DNA of 38,064 nucleotides from Mariprofundus erugo (GTDB taxonomy: Bacteria; Pseudomonadota; Zetaproteobacteria; Mariprofundales; Mariprofundaceae). Shown here piece after piece: positions 9,374 to 17,308 of this stretch. Position numbers and translations under genes: made by a program. The stretch covers positions 1-38,064 of the forward strand of contig NZ_VBRY01000015.1 in assembly GCF_005818865.1 (NCBI RefSeq), given 5' to 3'. The notes beneath the pieces were generated by a model that was given only the letters and a program-made list of their open reading frames with translations, had not been told where the DNA came from and did not search any database. Each line of letters starts with the position of its first letter. Position 1 is the first letter of the stretch.

Positions 9374-10714
9374 GTGGCGGGACAGGCTACAGGCGCATTG
9401 GGCGGATTTGGAGATATAAACAAGATACCGGAGTTGAAGAGTCGCATACTTTTCACGCTCGGTATGTTGATTGTCTATCGAGTAGGAGCCCATATTCCGG
9501 TGCCAGGCATTGATGCCGCGGCACTGGCTCAGTTCTTTAGTCAGGCACAGGGATCGCTGCTGGGCATGTTTGACATGTTCTCCGGCGGTGCCCTGTCTCG
9601 TCTTACTATTTTTGCACTGGGAATTATGCCATATATTTCGGCTGCAATTATCATTCAGCTGATGACTGTGGTGTCGCCTAAGCTTGAACAGCTTAAGAAA
9701 GAGGGTGAATCCGGTCGCAGAAAGATTACCGAATACACCCGTTATGGCACGGTTGGTCTTGCTATATTCCAGGGTATTGGTATCTCGATCGGTCTTGAGT
9801 CATTCTCTGTCGGTGGTCAGTCTGTTGTTATTGACCCAGGTATGGCCTTCCGTGCGATGACAGTAATTACACTTGTCGCCGGTACCGTCTTTTTGATGTG
9901 GGTCGGTGAGCAGATTACCGAGCGTGGTATCGGTAACGGTATTTCCCTGATCATTTTCGGTGGTATCGTGGCCGGTTTGCCGAATGCTATCGGCGGAACA
10001 CTCGAGCTTGCCCGTACCGGTGAGTTTACTGCCTTCACCGTGCTTGGTCTGTTTGCGATGTCGCTGCTTGTCACCGGTGCGGTGGTATGGTTTGAGCGTG
10101 CACAGCGTCGCATTCCTATTCAGTATGCCAAGCGGCAGGTAGGCAATCGCATGTATGGTGGCAAAGCTTCATTCCTGCCGCTCAAGATTAATACTGCAGG
10201 CGTGATTCCACCGATTTTCGCCTCATCGCTGATTCTGTTGCCTGCGACATTCGCACAGTTTACCAAGGGTGTCGACGGCTTCGCCTGGCTGGGCGATCTT
10301 TCAGCGGCGCTCTCACCCGGTGCATGGCTCTATATGCTCCTGTTCACCGGTCTGATCGTTTTCTTCTGTTTCTTCTACACCGCGATTGTATTCAATCCGA
10401 AAGAGACTGCAGACAACCTTAAAAAGCACGGTGGCTTTATTCCAGGTATCCGTCCGGGCCAGAAGACTGCCGACTACGTGGACTCAGTGCTGACCCGCAT
10501 TACCGTGATTGGTGCTGCCTATGTTTCGCTGGTATGTCTGTTGCCGCAGTGGCTGATCTCCGAGCTCTCTGTGCCGTTCTACTTTGGTGGTACCAGTCTG
10601 CTGATTGTGGTGGTGGTCACCATGGATACCATGGGCCAGATCCAGTCGCATCTGATGAGTCATCAGTATGAAGGGCTTATGAAAAAAGCACGTCTTAAAA
10701 CGGGTAAATCATGA
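9374..10714 (+). CDS. secY: Preprotein translocase subunit SecY
   Basis: SecY is the protein-conducting channel of the inner membrane. It has 446 residues, the normal length, with ten predicted membrane segments. The start is GTG 9374 with GAGGG 5 nt upstream. Signatures include [21 protein letters not shown], the cytoplasmic loops [18 protein letters not shown] and [18 protein letters not shown]. It lies at the end of the spc block, and its stop overlaps adk by 4 bp, so the two are translationally coupled. Confidence 0.98.
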   Translation: MAGQATGALGGFGDINKIPELKSRILFTLGMLIVYRVGAHIPVPGIDAAALAQFFSQAQGSLLGMFDMFSGGALSRLTIFALGIMPYISAAIIIQLMTVVSPKLEQLKKEGESGRRKITEYTRYGTVGLAIFQGIGISIGLESFSVGGQSVVIDPGMAFRAMTVITLVAGTVFLMWVGEQITERGIGNGISLIIFGGIVAGLPNAIGGTLELARTGEFTAFTVLGLFAMSLLVTGAVVWFERAQRRIPIQYAKRQVGNRMYGGKASFLPLKINTAGVIPPIFASSLILLPATFAQFTKGVDGFAWLGDLSAALSPGAWLYMLLFTGLIVFFCFFYTAIVFNPKETADNLKKHGGFIPGIRPGQKTADYVDSVLTRITVIGAAYVSLVCLLPQWLISELSVPFYFGGTSLLIVVVVTMDTMGQIQSHLMSHQYEGLMKKARLKTGKS

Positions 10715-11352
10715 ATGTGATCCTGTTTGGTCCTCCCGGAGTTGGAAAGGGTACCCAGGGCGAGAAACTCGCTACCGAGGTCGGCTCACAGCATCTGGCC
10801 ATGGGTGATATTCTGCGCGCAGCTGTCTCTCAGGGGACAGAAGCGGGTGTTGCTGCCAAGGCTTATATGGATGCCGGTAAGCTGGTTCCGGATGAGCTTG
10901 TCGTAGCAATGATTGAAGATCGCATTATCGCGGATGAAGGACGCAGTTTTCTGCTTGACGGATTTCCCCGTAATGTCAGTCAGGCAGAGTCGCTGGATCG
11001 AATGCTGGCTCTGCATGGTCTTTCCATCGAACGTATTGTCTTTATGGATGCTCCTGAGCAGAACCTGCTTGACCGCCTGTGTGGTCGTTTGATATGTAAA
11101 GCTTGCGGTTTTGGATTTCATCGGCATTATTCGCCCCCCCGAAATTCGGGCGTTTGCGACCGGTGTGGCGGCGAGCTTTATCAGCGTGATGACGATCGTG
11201 AAGAGGTTATCGCGCACAGGCTCGAAGTGTATCGCGAGCAGACTGCGCCTTTGCTTGATTTTTATAAGGGCAAGGACGGATTCCGGTGTATTGATGCATC
11301 CGGCGAGATGCATGTGGTTTATGATGCTCTCAAAGAGGCGGTAGAAGGCTAG
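10711..11352 (+). CDS. adk: Adenylate kinase with zinc-type LID
   Basis: Adk interconverts ATP plus AMP and two ADP in the cytoplasm. It has 213 residues. The P-loop is [10 protein letters not shown], the AMP-binding part includes [10 protein letters not shown], and [13 protein letters not shown] follows. The LID (residues about 125-160) contains Cys129, Cys132, Cys149 and Cys152 as two Cys-x2-Cys pairs, the zinc-binding LID common in Gram-positives and some deep proteobacteria and absent from E. coli Adk. It follows secY directly; map (methionine aminopeptidase), often found here, is absent. Confidence 0.97.
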   Translation: MNVILFGPPGVGKGTQGEKLATEVGSQHLAMGDILRAAVSQGTEAGVAAKAYMDAGKLVPDELVVAMIEDRIIADEGRSFLLDGFPRNVSQAESLDRMLALHGLSIERIVFMDAPEQNLLDRLCGRLICKACGFGFHRHYSPPRNSGVCDRCGGELYQRDDDREEVIAHRLEVYREQTAPLLDFYKGKDGFRCIDASGEMHVVYDALKEAVEG

Positions 11353-11354
11353 GC

Positions 11355-11573
11355 ATGGCAAAAGAAGATATTATCGAGATGAGCGGCGAAGTGGTTGAGA
11401 AGCTGCCGAATGCCATGTTTACTGTGAAGCTGGAAAATGGTCACGAGTTGTTGTGCACGATTTCCGGAAAGATGCGCAAGTTTTATATTCGCATTCTGCC
11501 GGGTGACAAGGTAACGGTGGAAATTTCACCGTACGATCTGTCCCGTGGTCGCATAAGCTACCGAGAGAAATAA
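11355..11573 (+). CDS. infA: Translation initiation factor IF-1
   Basis: IF-1 occupies the ribosomal A site during initiation. It has 72 residues, the normal length, with a single OB fold: [20 protein letters not shown], then [25 protein letters not shown], ending in RGRISYREK. It begins 2 bp after adk. Confidence 0.98.
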   Translation: MAKEDIIEMSGEVVEKLPNAMFTVKLENGHELLCTISGKMRKFYIRILPGDKVTVEISPYDLSRGRISYREK

Positions 11574-11727
11574 TTACTGCCTGGTCGCAGTTTCGCTCTG
11601 GCGGAAGTGTGGCAGGTGTAAAATCCGGAAGGTTGATTTTAAGACATTCCGGTTCGCTGATCATGCATGCGTGTGGCCGGCGGATATAATGCCGGTAATA
11701 CGGTAAGATTTTGAGGAGGTGCCAGGC
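11574..11727 (+). other. Gap between infA and rpmJ with a possible internal promoter or dyad
   Basis: At 154 bp this is the longest gap inside the ribosomal operon. It holds TATAAT at 11685-11690, flanked by the inverted pair CCGGC / GCCGG, but no good -35 sits at the right distance, so a promoter is only weakly supported. GAGGAGGT at 11713-11720 is the strong ribosome-binding site of rpmJ. No intrinsic terminator is visible. Confidence 0.35.
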
Positions 11728-11841
11728 GTGAAAGTCCGAGCATCGGTCAAGAAAATGTGTAATAAATGTCGTGTGATTCGCCGCAAAGGCATCGTCCGCA
11801 TTATTTGTGAGAACGCACGTCATAAACAGCGACAGGGATAA
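11728..11841 (+). CDS. rpmJ: 50S ribosomal protein L36 (small, GTG start)
   Basis: L36 is a small zinc protein in the large subunit. The frame from GTG 11728 to TAA 11839-11841 encodes 37 residues beginning [19 protein letters not shown]. Cys11, Cys14, Cys27 and His32 form the CCCH zinc site of the canonical form. The ribosome-binding site GAGGAGGT lies 7 nt upstream. Its position between infA and rpsM is the standard one. Confidence 0.97.
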   Translation: MKVRASVKKMCNKCRVIRRKGIVRIICENARHKQRQG

Positions 11842-11890
11842 GGAGTTGCGCGTGTCCGTGCTTATGTGTATGGTTCGCGCCCTTTTCCTT
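11840..11890 (+). promoter_or_regulatory. Hairpin in the rpmJ-rpsM gap, candidate S4 (alpha operon) control structure
   Basis: AAGGA (11840-11844) pairs with TCCTT (11886-11890), and GCGCG (11848-11852) with CGCGC (11876-11880), separated by a small internal loop and closing a 23-nt loop. It lies just before the AAGGAGG ribosome-binding site of rpsM. In E. coli a pseudoknot at this place binds S4 and represses rpsM-rpsK-rpsD-rpoA-rplQ. The pairing is seen in the sequence; the regulatory role is inference. Confidence 0.4.
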
Positions 11891-11910
11891 AAGGCCTAAG
11901 GAGGCAATAA

Positions 11911-12279
11911 GTGGCTCGTATAGCCGGTGTAAACATTCCGACTCAGAAGCGCGTTGTAATCGCGCTTACCTACATATATGGTGTAGGACCGTCCAGTTCC
12001 AAGGCGATCCTTGATAGTGTTGGTATTGATCCAAACACAAGGGTTAAGGATCTGAGCGAAGCAGACGTAGACAAGATTCGTACACTTCTCGATACCGATT
12101 ACACGGTAGAAGGCGATCTTCGTCGCGAAGTGACTATGAGTATCAAGCGCTTGACTGACCTTGGTTGCTACCGCGGCCTGCGTCATCGCAAGGGGCTGCC
12201 TGTTCGTGGGCAGCGCAGCAAGACCAATGCTCGCACACGTAAAGGCCCGCGCCGTACAGTCGCTGGCAAGAAGAAGTAA
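11911..12279 (+). CDS. rpsM: 30S ribosomal protein S13
   Basis: S13 is a head protein contacting P-site tRNA and the large subunit. It has 122 residues, the normal length. GTG 11911 follows GGAGG by 6 nt. It opens with [25 protein letters not shown] and ends with [23 protein letters not shown], both canonical. It is the first gene of the alpha block. Confidence 0.98.
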   Translation: MARIAGVNIPTQKRVVIALTYIYGVGPSSSKAILDSVGIDPNTRVKDLSEADVDKIRTLLDTDYTVEGDLRREVTMSIKRLTDLGCYRGLRHRKGLPVRGQRSKTNARTRKGPRRTVAGKKK

Positions 12280-12291
12280 CAGGGGTTAAGG

Positions 12292-12681
12292 ATGGCTAAA
12301 CCAAAGGCCTTGGGCAAAAAGCGCGTACGCAAGAATATTGCGAATGCTGTAGCCCATATCAAGGCAAGCTTCAATAATACGATCATCACTTTCACGGATG
12401 GTGCAGGTAATGCGATCTGCTGGGCGACCAGTGGCGGAGCAGGATTTCGCGGTTCGCGTAAAAGTACACCGTTCGCAGCACAGGTGGCAGCTGAAGATGC
12501 AGCACGCAAGGCAATCGATCATGGTGTGAAGAACTGCACCGTTCTTGTTCGTGGTCCTGGTAGCGGTCGTGAGTCCGCACTGCGTGCGATTGCTGCAGTT
12601 GGTATCAATGTCACCTCAATCCGTGACGTTACCCCGATTCCACATAATGGATGCCGCCCGCCTAAGCGGCGCCGCGTTTAG
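12292..12681 (+). CDS. rpsK: 30S ribosomal protein S11
   Basis: S11 is a platform protein near the E site. It has 129 residues, the normal length. [39 protein letters not shown] and the C-terminal [16 protein letters not shown] are diagnostic. It starts 12 bp after rpsM. Confidence 0.98.
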   Translation: MAKPKALGKKRVRKNIANAVAHIKASFNNTIITFTDGAGNAICWATSGGAGFRGSRKSTPFAAQVAAEDAARKAIDHGVKNCTVLVRGPGSGRESALRAIAAVGINVTSIRDVTPIPHNGCRPPKRRRV

Positions 12682-12691
12682 GAGTTTTTGA

Positions 12692-13321
12692 ATGGCACGT
12701 TATCTGGAAGCCAAATGCCGTCTTTGCCGGCGTGAAGGCGAAAAATTGTTTCTCAAGGGTGGCAAATGCTACTCGGACAAATGTCCGATTGAGCGTCGTC
12801 CTTATGCACCTGGTATGCATGGTCAGAACCGTCGTTCCAAGGTATCTGACTACGGCCTGCAGCTTCGTGAGAAGCAGAAGGTCAAGCGTATTTACGGTCT
12901 GCAGGAGAAGCAGTTCCGTGGTTACTTCGAAGATGCTGACCGTATGCCTGGTATTACCGGCCTGAACCTTCTTCACCTGCTCGAGTCCCGTCTCGACAAC
13001 GTGGTTTATCGTATGGGCCTTGCTTCATCCCGTACCGAGGCACGTCAGATCGTTCGCCACAAGCTTATCAAGGTTGATGGCCGCATCGTAAACATTCCGT
13101 CTTTCCGTGTTGCTGTCGGCGCTCGTCTTGAGCTTGTAGACAGTGCAAGAGAGCAGCTCCGCATCAATGCTGCAGCAGAAGCTGCCGGTACCCGCGGTGT
13201 GGCTGAATGGCTGGATGTCGATCTTCCGACCCGTCAGGGCGTATATCGCGAACTGCCGGCACGTGAGCAACTGGATGCGTCAATTCGCGAACAGCTGATC
13301 GTCGAACTTTACTCCAAGTAA
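12692..13321 (+). CDS. rpsD: 30S ribosomal protein S4, zinc-binding form
   Basis: S4 nucleates small-subunit assembly and in E. coli represses the alpha operon. It has 209 residues, the normal length. Cys9, Cys12, Cys26 and Cys31 (CRLC, KCYSDKC) match the zinc site known in Thermus S4 and lost in E. coli. The S4 RNA-binding domain includes RLDNVVYRMGLASSRTEARQ and HKLIKVDGRIVNIPS. It is followed 18 bp later by rpoA. Confidence 0.98.
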   Translation: MARYLEAKCRLCRREGEKLFLKGGKCYSDKCPIERRPYAPGMHGQNRRSKVSDYGLQLREKQKVKRIYGLQEKQFRGYFEDADRMPGITGLNLLHLLESRLDNVVYRMGLASSRTEARQIVRHKLIKVDGRIVNIPSFRVAVGARLELVDSAREQLRINAAAEAAGTRGVAEWLDVDLPTRQGVYRELPAREQLDASIREQLIVELYSK

Positions 13322-13339
13322 GTACTAGAGGACCGTTGC

Positions 13340-14317
13340 ATGCATCTGATTAATCCGCGCCACATCAGCATTGAAGAGAAAGTAGCCGGTCGCGCTGCCA
13401 AGATCGAGTTTGAACCGCTTGAGCGCGGTTATGGCACGACCATCGGCAACAGCCTACGCCGTATGCTTCTCTCTGCACTGCCGGGTGCAGCTGTAACATC
13501 TGTCATAATTGACGGTGTGACTCATGAGTACGATACCATCAAAGGTGTCAGGGAAGATGTCATGGACATCATTCTCTCCCTGAAAGAGCTCGATATCCGT
13601 ATGGATGGCGATGAAGCAAAGACTGTTTCGCTTGACGTTAAGGGTTCTTCAATCGTAACCGCTGCTGATATTCAGTGCCCGGCCGGACTGATGATTCTTA
13701 ATCCGGAGCTCGTCCTTGCTCATCTGAACGATGACGGACATCTCAAGATTCAGGCCAAGGTAGAGAAGGGTCGTGGTTATGATCCTGCATCCGAGCGTGA
13801 AGTTGAGCAGCGTCCGGTTGGTTCTCTGTTGGTTGATGCTTCCTACTCGCCGATTCGCCGTGTGGCGACCCGTGTAGAGTCAGCTCGTGTTGGTCAGCGT
13901 ACCAACTACGACAAGCTGATCATGGAAGTCGAGACCAATGGTTCACTGACCCCTGAGGAAGCGATCAACCATGCTGCACGTATCCTCGAAGCTCAGCTGG
14001 CTGTGTTTGTTGACTTTGAAGCTGTAAGCAAGGTTGTTGTTGAGGAAGACCTCGATGACGGCCTGGAAGCTCTGCTGTTGCAGCCGATTGAACACCTCGA
14101 TCTGTCAGTCCGTTCGATGAACTGCCTGAAGTCTGACGATGTGTTCCGTGTTGGCGATCTGGTTCAGAGAAGCGAGCAGGCGATGCTGCGTACCCCTAAC
14201 TTCGGTCGTAAGTCGCTGAATGAAATTAAGGAAGTCCTGGAAAATCTGGGACTTGAACTGGGCATGGATTTGCCTAACTGGCCGCCGCAGGATGATGCGG
14301 AAGCGCTGGAAGACTGA
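13340..14317 (+). CDS. rpoA: RNA polymerase subunit alpha
   Basis: The alpha subunit dimer scaffolds RNA polymerase, and its C-terminal domain contacts UP elements and activators. It has 325 residues. The N-terminal domain contains LERGYGTTIGNSLRRMLLSALPG. The C-terminal domain, about residues 245-315, contains GDLVQRSEQAMLRTPNFGRKSLNEI, ending GMDLPNWPP. A-rich sequence upstream of the first rRNA promoter at the end of this window would be a target of this domain. Confidence 0.98.
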   Translation: MHLINPRHISIEEKVAGRAAKIEFEPLERGYGTTIGNSLRRMLLSALPGAAVTSVIIDGVTHEYDTIKGVREDVMDIILSLKELDIRMDGDEAKTVSLDVKGSSIVTAADIQCPAGLMILNPELVLAHLNDDGHLKIQAKVEKGRGYDPASEREVEQRPVGSLLVDASYSPIRRVATRVESARVGQRTNYDKLIMEVETNGSLTPEEAINHAARILEAQLAVFVDFEAVSKVVVEEDLDDGLEALLLQPIEHLDLSVRSMNCLKSDDVFRVGDLVQRSEQAMLRTPNFGRKSLNEIKEVLENLGLELGMDLPNWPPQDDAEALED

Positions 14318-14341
14318 GTCTGGCTAGAGAGGACAGGATAA

Positions 14342-14725
14342 ATGAGACATCGTAAACATCGTGGTTCACTGGGACTGCCAACAGGTCATCGCCGTGCACT
14401 GCTTGCAAATCTGGCTACCGCACTGCTGACCCATGGTCGTATTGAAACAACCGAGCCTAAAGCCCGTGCAGTACGTCCATATGTTGAAAAGCTGATTTCA
14501 CTCGGCAAGCGTGGTGATCTGCATGCACGTCGTCAGGCTCTCGCCAAGCTGCGTTATCGTCCGATTGTAGACGTGCTCTTCAACGACGTAGCAGCAGCTT
14601 GTTCTGATCGTACCGGTGGCTACACCCGTATCATCAAGACTGGTTTCCGTGCTGGCGATGCGGCTCCAATGGCTATCATTGAGCTGGTTGACCAGGTAAA
14701 CAAGGCAGAGGCAGCAGAAGCATAA
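14342..14725 (+). CDS. rplQ: 50S ribosomal protein L17
   Basis: L17 lies near the tunnel exit. It has 127 residues. [41 protein letters not shown] is the canonical start, and [27 protein letters not shown] the canonical end. It is the last gene of the operon; the terminator follows within 30 bp. Confidence 0.98.
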   Translation: MRHRKHRGSLGLPTGHRRALLANLATALLTHGRIETTEPKARAVRPYVEKLISLGKRGDLHARRQALAKLRYRPIVDVLFNDVAAACSDRTGGYTRIIKTGFRAGDAAPMAIIELVDQVNKAEAAEA

Positions 14726-14750
14726 ACCGCTTCTTCCATCGTTGCACAAA

Positions 14751-14779
14751 AGCCCCCGCATCGCGGGGGCTTTTTTTTT
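14751..14779 (+). terminator. Intrinsic terminator of the ribosomal protein operon
   Basis: A perfect 9-bp stem, AGCCCCCGC / GCGGGGGCT, closes a 3-nt loop and runs straight into eight Ts. It starts 25 bp after rplQ and ends the whole merged operon. Confidence 0.96.
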
Positions 14780-14828
14780 GGTTCATTGCGGACGTCCGTG
14801 AACCAGTGCTGATCAAGATGAGAGAATG

Positions 14829-14890
14829 CCGCTTGATTCCCCCTTATAGATTTGCTGAAGAGAGTGATTCACTACGGAATCAAACTGCGG
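14829..14890. repeat. Stem-loop with 12-bp interrupted stem
   Basis: CCGC (14829-14832) and TTGATTCC (14833-14840) pair with GGAATCAA (14876-14883) and GCGG (14887-14890), leaving a 3-nt bulge. The 35-nt loop contains a smaller hairpin, AGTGA-t-TCACT at 14863-14873. Whether it is transcribed is unknown. Confidence 0.45.
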
Positions 14891-15214
14891 CTGCTGTGGC
14901 TGTAGTGCATGGCTCGTATGAGGGCGACTGCAGGATAAAAATATCGGGTGCTGCTTTCTTTTACGCCTTTCTTCGCCGATAGCTTAAACAGCGATTTTAT
15001 CGCTTACAGGGAATCAAAATCATTCTTCCGCCATAGTGTCCGCTTATGCGCGATGAACCTTTTCTACAATCAAACGGCTTACGGACCGATGTTTGCCAGG
15101 AGGGCAATTAATCAGCATCTCCCTATAGTCGCCTGGTGACGTCCCTGCAGCTGCAGGTTGTGATGAATGCAATGCTCAGGCTATTTATGGGGGCTGGCAT
15201 TCAACGTGCAGGCG

Positions 15215-15275
15215 ACATGGAGCGCGTCGCTGTGTCAGAAGCAGGCTCACTGTCAGAGGTGGTTGCGCTCCATGT
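15215..15275. repeat. 11-bp inverted repeat around a 39-nt loop
   Basis: ACATGGAGCGC (15215-15225) is the exact reverse complement of GCGCTCCATGT (15265-15275). Wobble pairs extend the stem outward by about three positions. The loop contains TGTCAGA twice. It could be the stem of a structured RNA. Confidence 0.45.
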
Positions 15276-15426
15276 TGTATGCCGTGTTTCTGCAGCCATC
15301 GGCTGTGCTCATCAAGTGATTACAGAGCTGATTGGGTTGGACTTCCATGGTCGGCAAGAAACTGCCGCTATCTGTTTGCTGATCTAATTACTGGTCGGGT
15401 GGTGCCGCGAACTGCATGGATCGGCG

Positions 15427-15969
15427 TTAATTGCTGTGATTCTCATCTTTAAGGTAAGGGGCGAGATAGAAGCTCTGGGCGATGATAAACACAAAGGTCA
15501 GTCCCATCATGCAGAAGAGTTTGAAGTTGACCCAGGTGTCCGTATCAAAGGTAAATGCGACATAAAGGTTGAGGGCACCGAGAAATGTAAAGAAAAGTGC
15601 CCATGCCAAATTCAGTCTGTTCCATACGGTGGCCGGCAGTGTGATGTTTTCGCCCATCATCCGCTGCATCACCGTTTTCTCTCCGATGAAATGTGAGCCG
15701 ATGAAGATGATGGCAAACAGCCAGTTGATCGCTGTCGGCTTCCACTTGATGAACACCTCATCATGCAGGATCAAAGTCAGGGAGCCGAAGATGGCAACGA
15801 GCACGAGGGTAATCAGGTGTGCTTTCTCAAAGCGACCTTTGATGATTCTGTGGCCAATGGTCTGGATGGCAGATGCTGCGATCAGTATGGCTGTAGCGGT
15901 GTAGATATCGTAAATTTTGTAAGCTGCAAAAAAGAGCAGGATCGGGAAAAAATCAAATAGCATTTTCAT
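15427..15969 (-). CDS. yciB: Inner membrane septation-type protein YciB (IspZ)
   Basis: YciB is a small polytopic inner membrane protein linked in E. coli to envelope synthesis and cell division. It has 180 residues, the family length, with about five hydrophobic segments. The N terminus MKMLFDFFPILLFFAAYKIYDIY aligns with the conserved YciB start, and LILHDEVFIKWKPTAINWLF and PATVWNRLNLAWALFF are family signatures. The first Met is preferred because it aligns with E. coli MKQFLDF; a second Met two codons later is possible, and no strong ribosome-binding site is visible. It stands alone, divergent from the following lipoprotein gene. Confidence 0.93.
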   Translation of the reverse strand: MKMLFDFFPILLFFAAYKIYDIYTATAILIAASAIQTIGHRIIKGRFEKAHLITLVLVAIFGSLTLILHDEVFIKWKPTAINWLFAIIFIGSHFIGEKTVMQRMMGENITLPATVWNRLNLAWALFFTFLGALNLYVAFTFDTDTWVNFKLFCMMGLTFVFIIAQSFYLAPYLKDENHSN

Positions 15970-16066
15970 GCCGCGTATGTGACCACAGCTTGTCTGTCAT
16001 TCCAAGTGCCTGATGTCCTGTGTGGCGAGTCTTGGCATTGTGCTGCCTATCCGCGAGCATGGCCGC

Positions 16067-17245
16067 ATGATGTTGCATGGATTATTCAGACTTTTCTGCC
16101 TGTTGTCGGTTGCGTTGACATTATCCGCATGTGCGGGAAAGCACAGTGCGCAGGTGACGCAGGATCTGTGGCTCGGCTGGGAGGATGCGGATCGACTGAT
16201 GCAGCCGGACTATCCCGATGCCGTGCCTGTATTGCTTGTCCATGGGTGGAATGGCAGTGAGTTTACCTGGCCTGATGCCAAGCGACTTCTGGCGATGGAG
16301 AAGCGTCTCGGTCGTGATATCGTTTACTTCAATTATCGTACTGGTGCGCTGCCAAACCGTTATCCTCCGCTTGAAGCAATGGAGGAGCATCTGGAGCGTT
16401 ATCTGAAGAGTTTTCCGCAGGTGGATGTAGTCGCCCATAGCATGGGGGGATTGCTGGTCAGACAGTATCTCGCTCATCATCGTGGGCACAATATTCGCAG
16501 GCTGCTGCTTTTGTCTGTGCCCAATTATGGTACCGATGCCGCCAGCCTGCTGGCCGAGCTGGCATCGGTCACCTCTACCGGGAATGTGCAGGCGCAGGAA
16601 ATTCAGCCCGGCAGTGATTTTCTCTGGCAGATGAACATGCTCGGCGGGTCTGAGCTGGATGGCATTGAAGTGTTGAATGCCTACACGACCAGTCAGCGGC
16701 GCCTGGCCGGGGATCTGGTGGTTGATCCGGTTTCGGCATGGCTGCCTTGGGCTCCCAATGTATCTGTGGATGGTGACCATCATACCCTGCCAAGCAGTCT
16801 TGATCAGTTTCAGTTTATCTTTGATTTTTTGCAGGAGGGTCGCATTCCCGAGAAGCTGGCGGAGATGCCATCCCGGCGTGATCTGTGGGTGCGTGTGCAG
16901 AGGGGCGATGGAGAGCCCGTTGTATTCTCTGCCGCTTCGGTGAAACGGCGGCATAGTCCGAAAGGTAACTGGGAAAAGCCCGGGGTGGTGATCTGTTGTG
17001 ACCGTCGCAGTTCGATGTATGACGATGGTGCTACGACGGTGATTGCCGACGATGTGCATCCGGGGGAGGCGCTGCAGTTGATTGATCGCAGTCGGTCACC
17101 GATCCGGGCAATCGAGGTCAATGTGCCTGAGAATATGGATCAGCCTGTTGTGTTTGTTGAAAAAACGCTCGGGCCGATTGCTGAGCCATCGGGCGGTCCT
17201 GCCGCTCCCGATGCAACCGCCATGCCGGAGCCTGTCGGCCCCTGA
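16067..17245 (+). CDS. Lipoprotein alpha/beta hydrolase (triacylglycerol lipase-like)
   Basis: Probable secreted esterase or lipase of the alpha/beta hydrolase fold. I start it at ATG 16067 because the resulting 392-residue protein has a lipoprotein signal ending in the lipobox LSAC with Cys22; an upstream in-frame Met would put a non-signal stretch first. VLLVHGWNGSEFTW contributes the oxyanion region. VDVVAHSMGG is the nucleophile elbow with the catalytic serine, and GDHHTLPSS is a candidate catalytic-histidine loop. The last 90 residues are a separate domain with a proline-rich tail. The lipobox lacks an Asp at +2, which suggests outer-membrane sorting by the E. coli rule. The substrate cannot be told from the sequence. 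Confidence 0.8.
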   Translation: MMLHGLFRLFCLLSVALTLSACAGKHSAQVTQDLWLGWEDADRLMQPDYPDAVPVLLVHGWNGSEFTWPDAKRLLAMEKRLGRDIVYFNYRTGALPNRYPPLEAMEEHLERYLKSFPQVDVVAHSMGGLLVRQYLAHHRGHNIRRLLLLSVPNYGTDAASLLAELASVTSTGNVQAQEIQPGSDFLWQMNMLGGSELDGIEVLNAYTTSQRRLAGDLVVDPVSAWLPWAPNVSVDGDHHTLPSSLDQFQFIFDFLQEGRIPEKLAEMPSRRDLWVRVQRGDGEPVVFSAASVKRRHSPKGNWEKPGVVICCDRRSSMYDDGATTVIADDVHPGEALQLIDRSRSPIRAIEVNVPENMDQPVVFVEKTLGPIAEPSGGPAAPDATAMPEPVGP

Positions 17246-17308
17246 TGCGGAAGGTTCCTCTGCCCACGGTGGTGTCTCTGCGGGCAGTCCCCCCTGATCT
17301 TCCTGTCT

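Larger units (their letters stand above)
14780..15426. other. Long gene-poor region with several inverted repeats
   Basis: About 650 bp between the operon terminator and the end of yciB. Two open frames of 63 and 83 codons exist on the plus strand but lack ribosome-binding sites and recognisable family features. The region carries a 6+10 bp nested dyad at 14780-14804, a stem-loop at 14829-14890, a short hairpin GCGAT-ttt-ATCGC at 14991-15003, a 14-bp perfect palindrome at 15144-15157 and an 11-bp inverted repeat at 15215-15275. It may contain a non-coding RNA, a remnant of a degraded gene, or only spacer DNA; nothing here matches a tRNA. Confidence 0.5.

Noticed and set aside
11132-11153. CCCGAA-a-TTCGGG hairpin and a run of seven Cs in the adk LID coding region
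   Set aside because: It lies in an intact frame encoding the zinc LID, so it is best explained by coding sequence rather than a control element or frameshift.
14948-15387. Two plus-strand open frames of 63 and 83 codons in the gap after rplQ
   Set aside because: No ribosome-binding site, no recognisable motif, and the DNA is dominated by inverted repeats; more likely chance frames or a remnant.
16013-16066. Upstream extension of the lipoprotein hydrolase from ATG 16013
   Set aside because: It would add 18 residues before the signal peptide and lipobox, which argues for the internal start.
17260-17287. CTGCCC / GGGCAG hairpin between the convergent hydrolase and channel genes as a terminator
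   Set aside because: Only six base pairs, a long loop and no T tract on either strand.
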